64,000 bases of DNA, from the NCBI GenBank assembly GCA_964458555.1, contig CAYWJH010000003.1:1-64000 (forward strand), in the 5' to 3' direction. This document shows positions 26,827-36,237 of this stretch, in pieces; within the stretch, counting starts at the first letter, position 1, and every line of letters begins with the position of its first letter. Source of the DNA: SLST01 sp964458555 (GTDB taxonomy: Bacteria; Spirochaetota; Spirochaetia; DSM-27196; SLST01). A model generated the notes under the pieces. It was not told the DNA's origin and did not search any database. It saw only the letters and a program-made list of their open reading frames with translations. The position numbers and the translations under genes are program-made.

Positions 26827-29800
26827 ATGGTGGCGACCTTCGTAAGCCTGCACAACCATAGCGACTACAGCCTCCTCCGCGCGAGCTCCCGCGTCGGCGA
26901 CCTCGTCTCGCGCGCGGCCGAGATCGGCATGCCTGCGCTCGCGATCACCGACGACGGCAACCTCTTCGGCGCGCTGCAGTTCTACACGGAGTGTCGACAG
27001 GCGGGCATTCAGCCGATCATCGGATGCGACTTCTACCTCGCGTCGGGGTCGCGCCACAGCAAGACCCAGGCCGACAGCGGCATGCGCGCCAATCGGCTCG
27101 TCCTCCTCGCGACGAGCGACCGCGGCTACCGGAACCTGATCAAGCTCACTTCCGCCGCCTACACCGAGGGCTTCTACTACCGGCCACGGATCGACGACGA
27201 GCTTCTCGAGCTCTACCACGAAGACCTCATCTGCCTGACCGGATCGGTCTCCGGCGACATACCGCGGCTCATCCTCATGAACCAGCAGGCAGAGGCCGAG
27301 GCGCGGGCGATCTGGTACCGCGATCTCTTCGGCGCCGAGAATTTCTACTTCGAGCTCAACGACCACGGGATTCCCGAGCAGGCGGTGCTCAATCGCACGC
27401 TGGTGGAGATGAGCGGGAGGCTCGACGTACCGCTCGTGGCGGCGAACGAATCGTACTACGTCTACGGTGAGGACGCGAACGCTCACGATACGCTGCTCTG
27501 CATCGGGTCGAGCAAGAAGAAGAACGATTCGAGCCGATTCCGGTTCAGCACGAGCGAGTTCTACCTCAAGAGCGGCGATGAGGTCGCCGCGCGGTTCGCC
27601 GATCATCCCGAGGCGATCGAGAACGGCGCGAAGATCGCCGAGCGATGCGCCTTCGAGATGGAGCTCCCCGGGCCCATGTTCCCGCACTACGAGATTCCCG
27701 AGGAGTTCGACGACCCGGACGCCTACCTGCGCCACCTCTCGAACGAGGGCCTGCGCGAACGCTACGGCACGATCAGCGAGGAGATGCAGAAGCGGCTCGA
27801 CTACGAGCTCGACGTCATCATCTCCATGGGCTTCACCGGCTACTTCCTGATCGTCTGGGACTTCATCGCGTACGCGCGGAACAACGACATCCCGGTCGGG
27901 CCGGGCCGGGGGTCCGGCGCGGGCTCGATCGTCGCCTACTCGCTCAAGATCACCGACATCGATCCAATCAAGTACGGGCTGCTGTTCGAGCGTTTTCTCA
28001 ACCCCGACCGGGTGAGCATGCCCGACTTCGACATCGACTTCTGCTACGAGCGTCGCGGCGAGGTCATCGACTACGTGACGCGGAAGTACGGCGAGGAGAA
28101 GGTGGGGCAGATCATCACCTTCGGGACGCTCAAGGCGCGCGCGGTCATCCGCGACGTCGCCCGCGCGCTCGATCTGCCGTTCGCCGAGGCCGACACGATC
28201 GCCAAGCTGATCCCGAAGGACCTCAAGATCACGATTTCCAAGGCGATCGAGCAGGTACCCGAGCTGCAGGAGATGATGGAGCGCGGCGGGATCCACAAGG
28301 AGCTCCTCGAGACGGGTATCAAGCTCGAGGGGCTGCACCGCCACGCGTCGACCCACGCGGCCGGAATCGTGATCGGGCGCGAGGAGCTCACGAGCTACGT
28401 TCCGCTCTACCGAGACCCGCGCACGGGGCAGATATCCACCCAGTACACGATGGACCTCCTCGAGGACTGCGGGCTCGTAAAGATGGACTTCCTCGGTCTG
28501 AAGACGCTCACGCTGATCGAGAACACGAAGAAGCTGATCGCTTCGCGCGGCGTCGACCTCGACCTCGACGCCATCCCGGACAACGACCGTATCACCTTCG
28601 CGATGCTCGGCCGCGGCGAGAGCAAATCCGTGTTTCAGTTCGAGAGCTCGGGCATGGCCGCGATCCTGAAACGCGCGCGACCGGGGCGCATCGAGGACCT
28701 CATCGCGTTGAACGCGCTCTACCGGCCGGGGCCCATGGAGAACATCGATCAGTTCGTCGACTCGAAGAACGGGAAGATGATGATCGAGTATCCGCTGCCG
28801 CGGCTCGAGAAGCCGCTCGAGGAGACGTACGGAGTCATCGTCTACCAGGAACAGGTGATGGAGATCGTCCAGATCGTGGCGGGCTTCTCGCTCGGTCAGG
28901 CCGATATCCTTCGCCGGGCGATGGGAAAGAAGAAGGTCGAGGAGATGGCGAAGATGCGCATCTCCTACATGGAGGGCGCACAGCAGCGGGGCATCAGCGT
29001 CAAGGACGCCGAGCGGATCTTCACGCTCCTCGAACCGTTCGCCGGCTACGGGTTCAACAAGTCCCACGCCGCCGCGTACTCGGTCCTCGCGTACAAGACG
29101 GCGTACCTCAAGGCCAACTACCCCGCCGAGTTCATGGCGGCGAATCTCACGAACGAAATCAACAACCCTGACACCTTCGCCGACTACATGGCCGAGACGA
29201 CGCGGATGGGCATCGAGCTGCTGCCGCCGGACGTCAACCTCAGCGAGAAGTACTTCTCGGTCGCCGAGGGAAGGATCGTCTACGGCCTGGTGGGAATCAA
29301 GAACGTCGGCTCGGCAGCGGTCGACGCGATCGTCGCCGAGCGCGAGGCGGGCGGCCGCTACGAGAGCTTCATCGACTTCTGCGAGCGCATCGACACGAAG
29401 AGCGTCAACCGGAAGGTGATCGAGATGTTCGTCCAGTGCGGCCTCTTCGACGCGCTTCCCGTGGGCGGATCGATGTCCGCCGCACCCGCGGGTCCGAGCG
29501 CCACGCGCGCGCTCCTCATGGACAACCTCGACCGCGCGCTCGATTTCGCCGCTACGCGCCGCGAGGCGCGTGAGAGCGGGCAGGGCTCGCTCTTCGAAGA
29601 CACCGACGAAATCGCATTCACCCTGGAGCCGACCGAGCCGTGGGCCGACCTGGAGCGACTCAACCGCGAGCGCGAGTATCTTGGCTTCTACTTCTCCGGT
29701 CATCCGCTCGACACCTACCGCCACGCGTGGCTGACGCGCACGACGCTCGACCTCTCGCGCGCGGCGAGCGCCAGCCCCGAACGCGTTCATCGCGTCGTCG

Positions 29801-30309
29801 GGCTGCTGAAGGGCGTGCGGGCGATCTACACCAAGAAAGGCACCATGATGGCGTTCGGGCAGCTGGAGGACTTCAACGATTCCATCGAGCTCGTCCTCTT
29901 CAGCGACGCCTACGAGGAGAGCCACGAGCTGCTCGTGGACGAGACGGTCGTCGGAGTCGAAGGTACGGTGGACACGAGCCGCGACCGCGTGCAATTCGTC
30001 GTCGAGAAGCTCGCTCCCCCCGAAGAGCTGCCCGACCGCGACGCCGGACAGCTCCACCTGCGGATCGCGCACGAGCACGCCTCCGAGGAGGAGCTCTACG
30101 AATTGCGCGCCTTCCTCCACGACAGACCGGGCGGCTGTTCGGTATACTTGCACGTAAACGGTACCGACGACGGCGACGAGTGCGTCATCCGCGCCTCGAG
30201 CCAGCTCATGGTCTCGTCACAACCGACGGCGGTGGCCGATATCGAGCGCCACCCCTTCGTGGAAGCCGTCTGGAAACAACTGGGGGACGAATGGACGTCA
30301 TCAGAGTAA
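26827..30309 (+). CDS. dnaE: DNA polymerase III alpha subunit
   Basis: 1160 residues, the same length as E. coli DnaE. Starts with the PHP domain (FVSLHNHSDYSLLRASSRVG), then the C-family polymerase core: VGPGRGSGAGSIVAYSL, catalytic aspartates in MPDFDIDFC and in KMDFLGLKTL; then the helix-hairpin-helix/finger region (YGFNKSHAAAYSVLAYKTAY) and a C-terminal OB domain (RVVGLLKGVRAIYTKKGTMM). It replicates the chromosome in the cytoplasm. Start is ambiguous: ATG at 26827 lies against GGGAGGG, and GTG three bases later would have better spacing. An antisense frame over the whole gene is not coding. It overlaps yggT by 19 bases. Confidence 0.96.
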   Translation: MVATFVSLHNHSDYSLLRASSRVGDLVSRAAEIGMPALAITDDGNLFGALQFYTECRQAGIQPIIGCDFYLASGSRHSKTQADSGMRANRLVLLATSDRGYRNLIKLTSAAYTEGFYYRPRIDDELLELYHEDLICLTGSVSGDIPRLILMNQQAEAEARAIWYRDLFGAENFYFELNDHGIPEQAVLNRTLVEMSGRLDVPLVAANESYYVYGEDANAHDTLLCIGSSKKKNDSSRFRFSTSEFYLKSGDEVAARFADHPEAIENGAKIAERCAFEMELPGPMFPHYEIPEEFDDPDAYLRHLSNEGLRERYGTISEEMQKRLDYELDVIISMGFTGYFLIVWDFIAYARNNDIPVGPGRGSGAGSIVAYSLKITDIDPIKYGLLFERFLNPDRVSMPDFDIDFCYERRGEVIDYVTRKYGEEKVGQIITFGTLKARAVIRDVARALDLPFAEADTIAKLIPKDLKITISKAIEQVPELQEMMERGGIHKELLETGIKLEGLHRHASTHAAGIVIGREELTSYVPLYRDPRTGQISTQYTMDLLEDCGLVKMDFLGLKTLTLIENTKKLIASRGVDLDLDAIPDNDRITFAMLGRGESKSVFQFESSGMAAILKRARPGRIEDLIALNALYRPGPMENIDQFVDSKNGKMMIEYPLPRLEKPLEETYGVIVYQEQVMEIVQIVAGFSLGQADILRRAMGKKKVEEMAKMRISYMEGAQQRGISVKDAERIFTLLEPFAGYGFNKSHAAAYSVLAYKTAYLKANYPAEFMAANLTNEINNPDTFADYMAETTRMGIELLPPDVNLSEKYFSVAEGRIVYGLVGIKNVGSAAVDAIVAEREAGGRYESFIDFCERIDTKSVNRKVIEMFVQCGLFDALPVGGSMSAAPAGPSATRALLMDNLDRALDFAATRREARESGQGSLFEDTDEIAFTLEPTEPWADLERLNREREYLGFYFSGHPLDTYRHAWLTRTTLDLSRAASASPERVHRVVGLLKGVRAIYTKKGTMMAFGQLEDFNDSIELVLFSDAYEESHELLVDETVVGVEGTVDTSRDRVQFVVEKLAPPEELPDRDAGQLHLRIAHEHASEEELYELRAFLHDRPGGCSVYLHVNGTDDGDECVIRASSQLMVSSQPTAVADIERHPFVEAVWKQLGDEWTSSE

Positions 30310-30887
30310 TCATGCAACTGCTCAGCATCGTGCTGAGCCTCTACTCCTTCATCATCTTCGTGCGCATCATCCTGACCTGGTTTCAGGGCGCCGAGTTCGG
30401 CCAGATCACCGCCTTCCTCGCGCGCATCACCGACCCGTATATCAACTGGTTCCGCAGGTTCGACTTCCTGCGTATCGCCGGGGTCGACTTCTCGGTCATC
30501 GCGGCGCTCGTCGCGCTGTGGATCGTGCGCAGCATCGCCGTCAATATCGCGTACGCGGGAACCATCAGCTTCGGTATGATTCTCGCGATCGTGGTGAACG
30601 CCGTCGCCGGCGCCGTCTTCTTTTTCCTGACGCTGTTGCTCGTCCTCGCCGTGATCCGCCTGCTCGGCGCGTTGTTCGGCGCGAACACCGCCTCGCGGTT
30701 CTGGATCGTCGTCGATCAGATCATCGAGCCGCTCGTCCACCGGATCGTCACGCCCCTCGCGCGGGGGCGCGTGATCAGCTACCAGACCGCGCTCCTCGTG
30801 TTCGCCGGGATCGATCTCATTGTCATCGTCGCCGGCCGCTTCCTCGTCTCGCTCCTGGTGGGACTCCTGAGCGGCCTGCCGTTCTAG
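30291..30887 (+). CDS. YggT-family membrane protein
   Basis: 198 residues, double-length version of the YggT family: two repeats each with a pair of membrane helices and an amphipathic LTWFQGAEFG / VTPLARGRVISY segment (IIFVRIILTWF near the start). Family members occur in cell-division and photosystem-related settings in other bacteria but the biochemical role is unknown. The ATG at 30291 has a GGGGGA site and lies within the dnaE end, so the two genes are translationally linked. Confidence 0.75.
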   Translation: MDVIRVIMQLLSIVLSLYSFIIFVRIILTWFQGAEFGQITAFLARITDPYINWFRRFDFLRIAGVDFSVIAALVALWIVRSIAVNIAYAGTISFGMILAIVVNAVAGAVFFFLTLLLVLAVIRLLGALFGANTASRFWIVVDQIIEPLVHRIVTPLARGRVISYQTALLVFAGIDLIVIVAGRFLVSLLVGLLSGLPF

Positions 30888-30892
30888 CGCAG

Positions 30893-33001
30893 ATGCACGT
30901 CGCCGAGATCAGCCAGCCGGTCTCCGACCTCCCCGGCGTGGGGCCGGCGCGCGCGAAGGACCTCGCGCGGATCGGCGTCACGGCGATCGGCGACCTGCTG
31001 CTGCACGTTCCGCGCGGCTACGAAAACCGCCAGACGCACGTCCCGCTCGCGCAGGCGGCTCCCGACCAGCCGGTAAACACCGTCGCCGAAGTCGTCGCGC
31101 ACAGCTACATGGGCGGCAGTGGCGGCAAGCGCACGCTGAAAGTCCACATCCGCGACGAGAGCGGTGTGGGTGCGCTCGTGTGCTTCGGGCGGAACTTCCT
31201 CGCGCGCTCGCTGCCGGAGGGCAAACGCATCCGCGTCTACGGGAGCTTCGCGCGCCGCTACGGCGACATCCAGGCGACGGCGTTCGAATTCGAACCGGCC
31301 GACGCCCCGCCGCGCAAGTTCGGCAGAATCCTGCCGATCTATCCGCTCGGCGGCCGGCTGACCCAGGGTGACCTGCGAAAGGCGACCGGCGCGGCCGTGA
31401 AGCGCTACGGGCGCAACGTCGAGGCCGAGGTTCCCGAGGAGCTGCGCCGTCGGCGAGGCCTTCTGCCGACCGCCGAGGCGCTCGAAGCGGTCCACCTCCC
31501 CGACACGGTCGAGCTCGCCGAGGAGGGGCGCCGGTCGCTCATCTACCTCGAGCTGTTCTACCTGCAGCTCGCGATCGGGCGGCGCGCGGCGCAACGATCG
31601 CAGAGCGAACGACCGGCGCGAGCGCTGCCTGGGGGGCTCGCGCGCCGATTGCTCGAGTCCCTACCGTTCGATCTCACCGACGATCAGCGCGCCGTCCTCG
31701 GGGAGATCACCGCCGAGCTCGAGGGCACGATCCCGATGGCGCGGCTGCTGCAGGGCGACGTCGGCAGCGGGAAGACGGTCGTCGCGCTCGCCTCCGCGCT
31801 GCCGGTGATCGAGTCGGGACAGCAGGTCGCGCTCATGGCGCCGACCGAGCTGCTCGCCCGCCAGCACGCCGACGCCGCTGCGCGGCTCTTCGCCGACGCC
31901 GGTCTCGACGTATCGGTGGGTCTGCTCTCGGGGACCGTTGCGCCGTCGGCGCGGCGCCCGCTGCTCGAGGCGGTCGCCACCGGCGCGGTCGACCTCGTGA
32001 TTGGCACGCACGCGGTGTTTACCGACGAGGTCACCTTCCGTAACCTGCAGTACATCGTCATCGACGAACAGCACCGCTTCGGCGTGCTGCAACGCGTCGC
32101 GCTCATGGCAAAGGCCCGGAGACCCGACGTCCTCTTCATGACCGCCACGCCTATCCCGCGCACGCTCGCGCTGACCGTCTTCGGCGACATGCAGGTGAGC
32201 TCGATCAGGTCGATGCCGGCCGGGCGCAAGCCGATCGAAACGCACCTCGCCCGACACGGCAACGACCGCAAGGTCTACGACTTCGTCCGGCGCGAGCTCG
32301 CCGCCGGCAGGCAGGCATATTTCGTCTACCCGCGTATCGACGCTACCGGCTCGCTCGATCTCCGCGACGCCGAGTCGATGTGGCGGCGGCTCGACACGGA
32401 GGTCTACCCGGACCGCTCGGTCGGACTCGTGCACTCACGGATCCCCGACGAGGAGAAGCGCGACACGATGGAGCGCTTCCGACGGGGCGAGCTCGATGTG
32501 CTCGTCGCGACGAGCGTCGTGGAGGTGGGCGTCGATGTACCGAACGCCACGTGCATGGTCGTCGAGCACGCCGAACGGTTCGGCCTCGCGGCGTTGCACC
32601 AGCTCCGTGGGCGCGTGGGACGCGGGGAGCACCAGAGCTACTGCTTCCTCGTGTACGACGAGGAGCTCACCGATCTCGCGAAGGAGCGACTGAAGGTGAT
32701 GCACCGTACGACCGACGGCTTCGAGATCGCCGAGGAGGACCTTCGGATCCGCGGACCCGGTGATATCGCCGGCACGCAGCAGGCCGGCTACCTGCGGTTC
32801 CGCGTGGCCGATCTGGGACGCGACATGGCGGTGATGAACGAGGCGCGAGACGACGCGTTCACCATCCTCGAACGGGACCCTCAGCTCGCCGAGCCGGAGC
32901 ATCGGCCGCTCGCCGAGTCGCTCGATCGGGCGCAGGCGCAGAACCGGCACACGCCCTTCTCCTACCCGGAGGGCGGCGCCGAACAGGAGACGGTGTCGTG
33001 A
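30893..33001 (+). CDS. recG: ATP-dependent DNA helicase RecG
   Basis: 702 residues. N-terminal wedge with helix-hairpin-helix-like VSDLPGVGPARAKDLARIGV and OB fold (TVAEVVAHSYMGG), then superfamily-2 helicase motifs: Walker A LLQGDVGSGKTVVAL, MAPTELLARQHA, DEQHRFG, MTATPIPRTLALT, TSVVEVGVDVPNAT and LHQLRGRVGRG, ending with the TRG segment GDIAGTQQAG. It reverses stalled replication forks and handles branched DNA. No ribosome-binding site precedes the ATG, so reinitiation after yggT (six bases upstream) is likely. Confidence 0.95.
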   Translation: MHVAEISQPVSDLPGVGPARAKDLARIGVTAIGDLLLHVPRGYENRQTHVPLAQAAPDQPVNTVAEVVAHSYMGGSGGKRTLKVHIRDESGVGALVCFGRNFLARSLPEGKRIRVYGSFARRYGDIQATAFEFEPADAPPRKFGRILPIYPLGGRLTQGDLRKATGAAVKRYGRNVEAEVPEELRRRRGLLPTAEALEAVHLPDTVELAEEGRRSLIYLELFYLQLAIGRRAAQRSQSERPARALPGGLARRLLESLPFDLTDDQRAVLGEITAELEGTIPMARLLQGDVGSGKTVVALASALPVIESGQQVALMAPTELLARQHADAAARLFADAGLDVSVGLLSGTVAPSARRPLLEAVATGAVDLVIGTHAVFTDEVTFRNLQYIVIDEQHRFGVLQRVALMAKARRPDVLFMTATPIPRTLALTVFGDMQVSSIRSMPAGRKPIETHLARHGNDRKVYDFVRRELAAGRQAYFVYPRIDATGSLDLRDAESMWRRLDTEVYPDRSVGLVHSRIPDEEKRDTMERFRRGELDVLVATSVVEVGVDVPNATCMVVEHAERFGLAALHQLRGRVGRGEHQSYCFLVYDEELTDLAKERLKVMHRTTDGFEIAEEDLRIRGPGDIAGTQQAGYLRFRVADLGRDMAVMNEARDDAFTILERDPQLAEPEHRPLAESLDRAQAQNRHTPFSYPEGGAEQETVS

Positions 33002-33555
33002 GAATCACCGGCGGGGAGTTGGGCGGTCGCCGCGTCGAAGTGCCACCGGGCGTCATCCGCCCGGCGATGGACCGGATGCGCGAGTCGATATTCAACATCC
33101 TCAGTCCCCTCGAAGGTACCGCCTTCCTCGACCTCTTCTCCGGCTCGGGGATCATGGCGCTCGAGGCGATCTCGCGCGGTGCGACGCGGGCGACGCTGGT
33201 CGAACGCGACCGGGGCAAGCGACGCGTGCTGCTGCGGAACCTCGAGGTGGCATCGGAGTCGGTCTGTCCGAATCCCCGGGTGATCTTCACACCCGTGGAA
33301 GCGTTCGTCTCCCGGGAGAAGAACCGCTACGATACGATCTACCTCGATCCTCCGTTCGCGTATCGCCACAAGGCCGATCTGCTCGCACGCATCGTCGACG
33401 CGGGGCTCCTCGAGCCCGACGGCCGCCTGCTCATCCACTACCCGAAGGGCGACTCGCTGCCCGACCGTCTTGGAGAGGTCGAACGCGAGGACGAGCGGAG
33501 CTACGGCCACAGCACCGTACGGTTCTACCGCGCGCCGCTCGACCCGGAGGCGTAG
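32998..33555 (+). CDS. rsmD: 16S rRNA (guanine966-N2)-methyltransferase RsmD
   Basis: 185 residues starting at a GTG overlapping the recG stop. N-terminal MRITGGELGGRRVEVPPGV and RPAMDRMRESIFNIL, SAM-binding FLDLFSGSGIMALEAISRGA, and the catalytic IYLDPPFAY (N6/N2-type DPPF) establish RsmD, which methylates G966 of 16S rRNA. A coupled start to recG is seen in several bacteria. Confidence 0.93.
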   Translation: MRITGGELGGRRVEVPPGVIRPAMDRMRESIFNILSPLEGTAFLDLFSGSGIMALEAISRGATRATLVERDRGKRRVLLRNLEVASESVCPNPRVIFTPVEAFVSREKNRYDTIYLDPPFAYRHKADLLARIVDAGLLEPDGRLLIHYPKGDSLPDRLGEVEREDERSYGHSTVRFYRAPLDPEA

Positions 33556-33605
33556 GGCACCGGTGCGGCCGTTTTTTGGTATATTGGCCGGGCAAAGGAG
33601 AGATC

Positions 33606-34673
33606 GTGGCTCAGGAGAACCTCCATCTACCGCAGGGCACCGAGGCGTTCTACCTCGACGAGGCGTACGCCCACCGGAAACTCGTACGTACCTTCGAGGA
33701 TCGCTGCGAGCTCTGGGCGTACCTTCCGGTGCAAACACCGGTCTACGACTTTCACGAGCTCTACCGTGGATTGCTCGACCGCGGCCGCGAGGCGATGACC
33801 TACCGGCTCGTCGATCGAGCCGGCGACCTGCTCGTCCTGCGCGCAGACATCACGCTCTTCCTCGCGAGGCAGATGGGTCTCGTGCTCGACGAGAAGGATC
33901 TGCCCGTACGCGTCTACTACGGCGATACGATCCTGCGCCACGAAGACCCCTACGACATCTCGCGAAACGAGTTCTTCCAGGTCGGCGCCGAGCTCATCGG
34001 TCCGACCGGTCTCGCAGCCGACGCGGAGGTGATGCTGCTGCTCTTCGACGCGCTCGACCACTGGAGCCAGAGCGACGTCGTGGTTCACATGGGGCACCGG
34101 GCCCTCCTCCGGGAGTACAACGAGTCGGGCGAGCTCGCGCCGGCAGTGGCCAGACGCGACTGGGGCGCCGCCCGCGAGCTGCTCGCGCGGCAGCAGGTGC
34201 CCGCCGATCAGATCGACACGCTTGTTCGCCTCTACGGGTTCATCGGCTCGCCGGACGAGCTGTCGGCGACGATCGAGCAGCTGCCCGTGCTCGGGACCGA
34301 TGAACGCGCCACGCTCAATCACGTGCTCTCGCTCGCCGACGAGGTATCCGCGCTCGGCTACGGCGACAGGTTGCGGATCGATCTCAGCGAGGTAGGAAGC
34401 CAGGTGTACCACTCGGGCGTCGTCTTTCAGGCGTACGCGCCGGACACCGCCGCGCCCATCGCGAGCGGCGGCCGCTACGACGGTCTGCTCGCGCGCTTCG
34501 GTTTCGACGCCGCCTCGGTCGGCTTCTCCGTGATGCTGCGTCGGCTGCAGTCGCGCGCCGGCAGCGCTCCTCACCCGACCCCGAAGGTCGAGCGGGCGAA
34601 TGCGGCGAGTTTTCGCGATCGGGTACGGGAAGCGCGACGCCTGCGCAACGACGGAAAGGTGGTGATGCTATGA
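33606..34673 (+). CDS. hisZ: ATP phosphoribosyltransferase regulatory subunit HisZ
   Basis: 355 residues, a class II aminoacyl-tRNA-synthetase-like fold without tRNA-binding domain: LHLPQGTEAFYLDEAYAHRK, motif 2-like LRADITLFLARQM, YYGDTILRHEDPYD, QVGAELIG and a motif-3-like ASGGRYDGLLARFG. HisZ activates the short HisG encoded immediately downstream (overlap of four bases), which identifies it against true HisRS. GTG start at 33606 with AAAGGAGA upstream; a TATATT at 33580-33585 could be a -10. It opens the short histidine operon. Confidence 0.92.
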   Translation: MAQENLHLPQGTEAFYLDEAYAHRKLVRTFEDRCELWAYLPVQTPVYDFHELYRGLLDRGREAMTYRLVDRAGDLLVLRADITLFLARQMGLVLDEKDLPVRVYYGDTILRHEDPYDISRNEFFQVGAELIGPTGLAADAEVMLLLFDALDHWSQSDVVVHMGHRALLREYNESGELAPAVARRDWGAARELLARQQVPADQIDTLVRLYGFIGSPDELSATIEQLPVLGTDERATLNHVLSLADEVSALGYGDRLRIDLSEVGSQVYHSGVVFQAYAPDTAAPIASGGRYDGLLARFGFDAASVGFSVMLRRLQSRAGSAPHPTPKVERANAASFRDRVREARRLRNDGKVVML

Positions 34674-35299
34674 GCGAACCCCTGACGCTCGCGCTGCCGA
34701 AGGGCCGCCTGCAGGAGCAGACCGAGACGCACCTCGCCGAGCGCGGCTTCCGCGTCACCTTCGAGAAACGGAAGCTGGTCGCCACCGACGAGAGCGGAAC
34801 GATCAGGATTATGCTCGTCAAGAACAGCGATCTGCCCACCTACGTGCACCACGGCATCGCCGGCCTCGGGGTCTGCGGCACCGACGTGATCTACGAGAGC
34901 GGGTTCCCCTTCTTCGAGCTCACCGAGCTTCCCTTCGGCTCGACGCGGATGTGTCTCGCCGCGCACAAGGACTTCGACCCGGCGACCCACACCGGCCGTC
35001 TGCGCGCGGCGACGAAGTTCACCCGCTTTGCCCGCGACTACTTCCAGCGCAGCGGAATCGCCGCGGAGGTGATCCGACTCGGCGGTTCGGTCGAGCTCGC
35101 GCCGGTGCTCGGGCTCGCACCCTACATCGTCGATCTCGTCGAGACCGGGAACACGCTCCGCGCGCACGATCTGGAGGTCGTCGAGGAGCTCGCGCGGATC
35201 CGGGTCGTCCTGATCGCGAACCCCGCCTACTACAAGTTCCATTACAGGAGCATCGACTCGCTGGTCGATACTCTCAGTAGCGGGGGTTCGCATGAGTAG
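34670..35299 (+). CDS. hisG: ATP phosphoribosyltransferase, short form (HisG-S)
   Basis: 209 residues, lacking the C-terminal histidine-binding domain of long HisG, and so requiring HisZ. LTLALPKGRLQEQTE, GVCGTDVIYESG and LGGSVELAPVLGLAPYIVDL with VETGNTLRAH are catalytic-core motifs. It makes phosphoribosyl-ATP, the first committed step of histidine synthesis. ATG overlaps the hisZ end. Because short HisG lacks allosteric sites, feedback control must come through HisZ. Confidence 0.95.
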   Translation: MSEPLTLALPKGRLQEQTETHLAERGFRVTFEKRKLVATDESGTIRIMLVKNSDLPTYVHHGIAGLGVCGTDVIYESGFPFFELTELPFGSTRMCLAAHKDFDPATHTGRLRAATKFTRFARDYFQRSGIAAEVIRLGGSVELAPVLGLAPYIVDLVETGNTLRAHDLEVVEELARIRVVLIANPAYYKFHYRSIDSLVDTLSSGGSHE

Positions 35300-35882
35300 A
35301 CGATCCGAGGTCGAACGGAACACGAAGGAGACTCGGATCCGCATTGCGGTGGATCTCGATCAACCAGCCGAACCGAGCGTATCGACCGGAGTACCGTTCT
35401 TCGACCACATGCTTACGGCGATGGCGTTTCACGGCCGCTTCGGTCTCGACGTCGCCGCGGAGGGCGACCTCGAGGTCGACCCGCACCACGTGGTCGAAGA
35501 CACCGGCATCGTACTCGGCTCCTGCCTCGACCGAGTCTTCCGCGAGGGCGACGCGATCAACCGTTTCGGTCATGCGGTAATCCCGATGGACGAGGCGCTC
35601 GCGGAGGCGACGATCGACGTGTGCGGTCGCCCCACGCTCGCCTACCGTGCCGACTACCCGCACCAGTACGCGGGCAGTTTCGCGCTCTGGCTCGTCCGGG
35701 AATTCTTCTCGGGGCTGTCGATGAGCGCCCGCCTCGCGCTCCACCTCGAGTGCCGCTACGGGGAGAACGCCCACCACATGGTGGAGGCGCTCTTCAAGGC
35801 GCTCGGCAGGGCGCTCGGCCAGGCGTACGGGCTGCAGAACACGCATGCGAACGCGGAGATGTCCACCAAGGGGATGATATAG
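35292..35882 (+). CDS. hisB: Imidazoleglycerol-phosphate dehydratase
   Basis: 196 residues, the single-function form without a phosphatase domain. Starts MSRRSEVERNTKETRI; metal ligands are in GVPFFDHMLTAMAFHG, DPHHVVEDTGIVLG and YGENAHHMVEALFKA, with NTHANAEMSTKGMI at the end. It catalyses the sixth step of histidine synthesis with two Mn ions. It overlaps hisG by eight bases. The rest of the pathway is not in this window. Confidence 0.96.
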   Translation: MSRRSEVERNTKETRIRIAVDLDQPAEPSVSTGVPFFDHMLTAMAFHGRFGLDVAAEGDLEVDPHHVVEDTGIVLGSCLDRVFREGDAINRFGHAVIPMDEALAEATIDVCGRPTLAYRADYPHQYAGSFALWLVREFFSGLSMSARLALHLECRYGENAHHMVEALFKALGRALGQAYGLQNTHANAEMSTKGMI

Positions 35883-35889
35883 TCTGGGT

Positions 35890-36237
35890 ATGAGCGATCG
35901 CAGCGACGTATTCAAGGACGAGCTCGCGGCGCCGGGATTCGTCAAGACGAGCCGAGCCGACGGCCCGCAGCTCGCGGCAGGCCAGCGAACCGCGCTCGTC
36001 CGCAAGGGAAACGAGCTCTTCAACAAAGGTCAGATCGAGCAGGCGAAGCGGATCTTCCTGACCGCGCACTACACCGACGGGCTCGTACGGGTCGGCGACT
36101 ACTACATGAACGAGTATAGGCCCCTCGACGCGTTCCGAATGTACTGGGTCGCGCCGGAGAGCCACAAGAGCGAGTACCTGATCGAGCGCATGGCCGGCGT
36201 GATCCGCGGCTGGCTGCAGGAGTCCGACGATGCCTGA
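35890..36237 (+). CDS. Small conserved TPR-like protein of unknown function
   Basis: 115 residues, helical: GQRTALVRKGNELFNKGQIE and QAKRIFLTAHYTDGLVRVGD followed by YRPLDAFRMYWVAP read as one and a half TPR units. I recall similar short proteins beside TPR genes in treponemes, but cannot check. It begins eight bases after hisB and overlaps the next TPR gene by eight bases; the pair probably forms one complex. Confidence 0.7.
   Translation: MSDRSDVFKDELAAPGFVKTSRADGPQLAAGQRTALVRKGNELFNKGQIEQAKRIFLTAHYTDGLVRVGDYYMNEYRPLDAFRMYWVAPESHKSEYLIERMAGVIRGWLQESDDA

Noticed and set aside
26740..30153. Minus-strand open frame of over 1100 codons across dnaE
   Set aside because: Antisense shadow of dnaE; composition is that of inverted GC-rich codons and no motif is visible.
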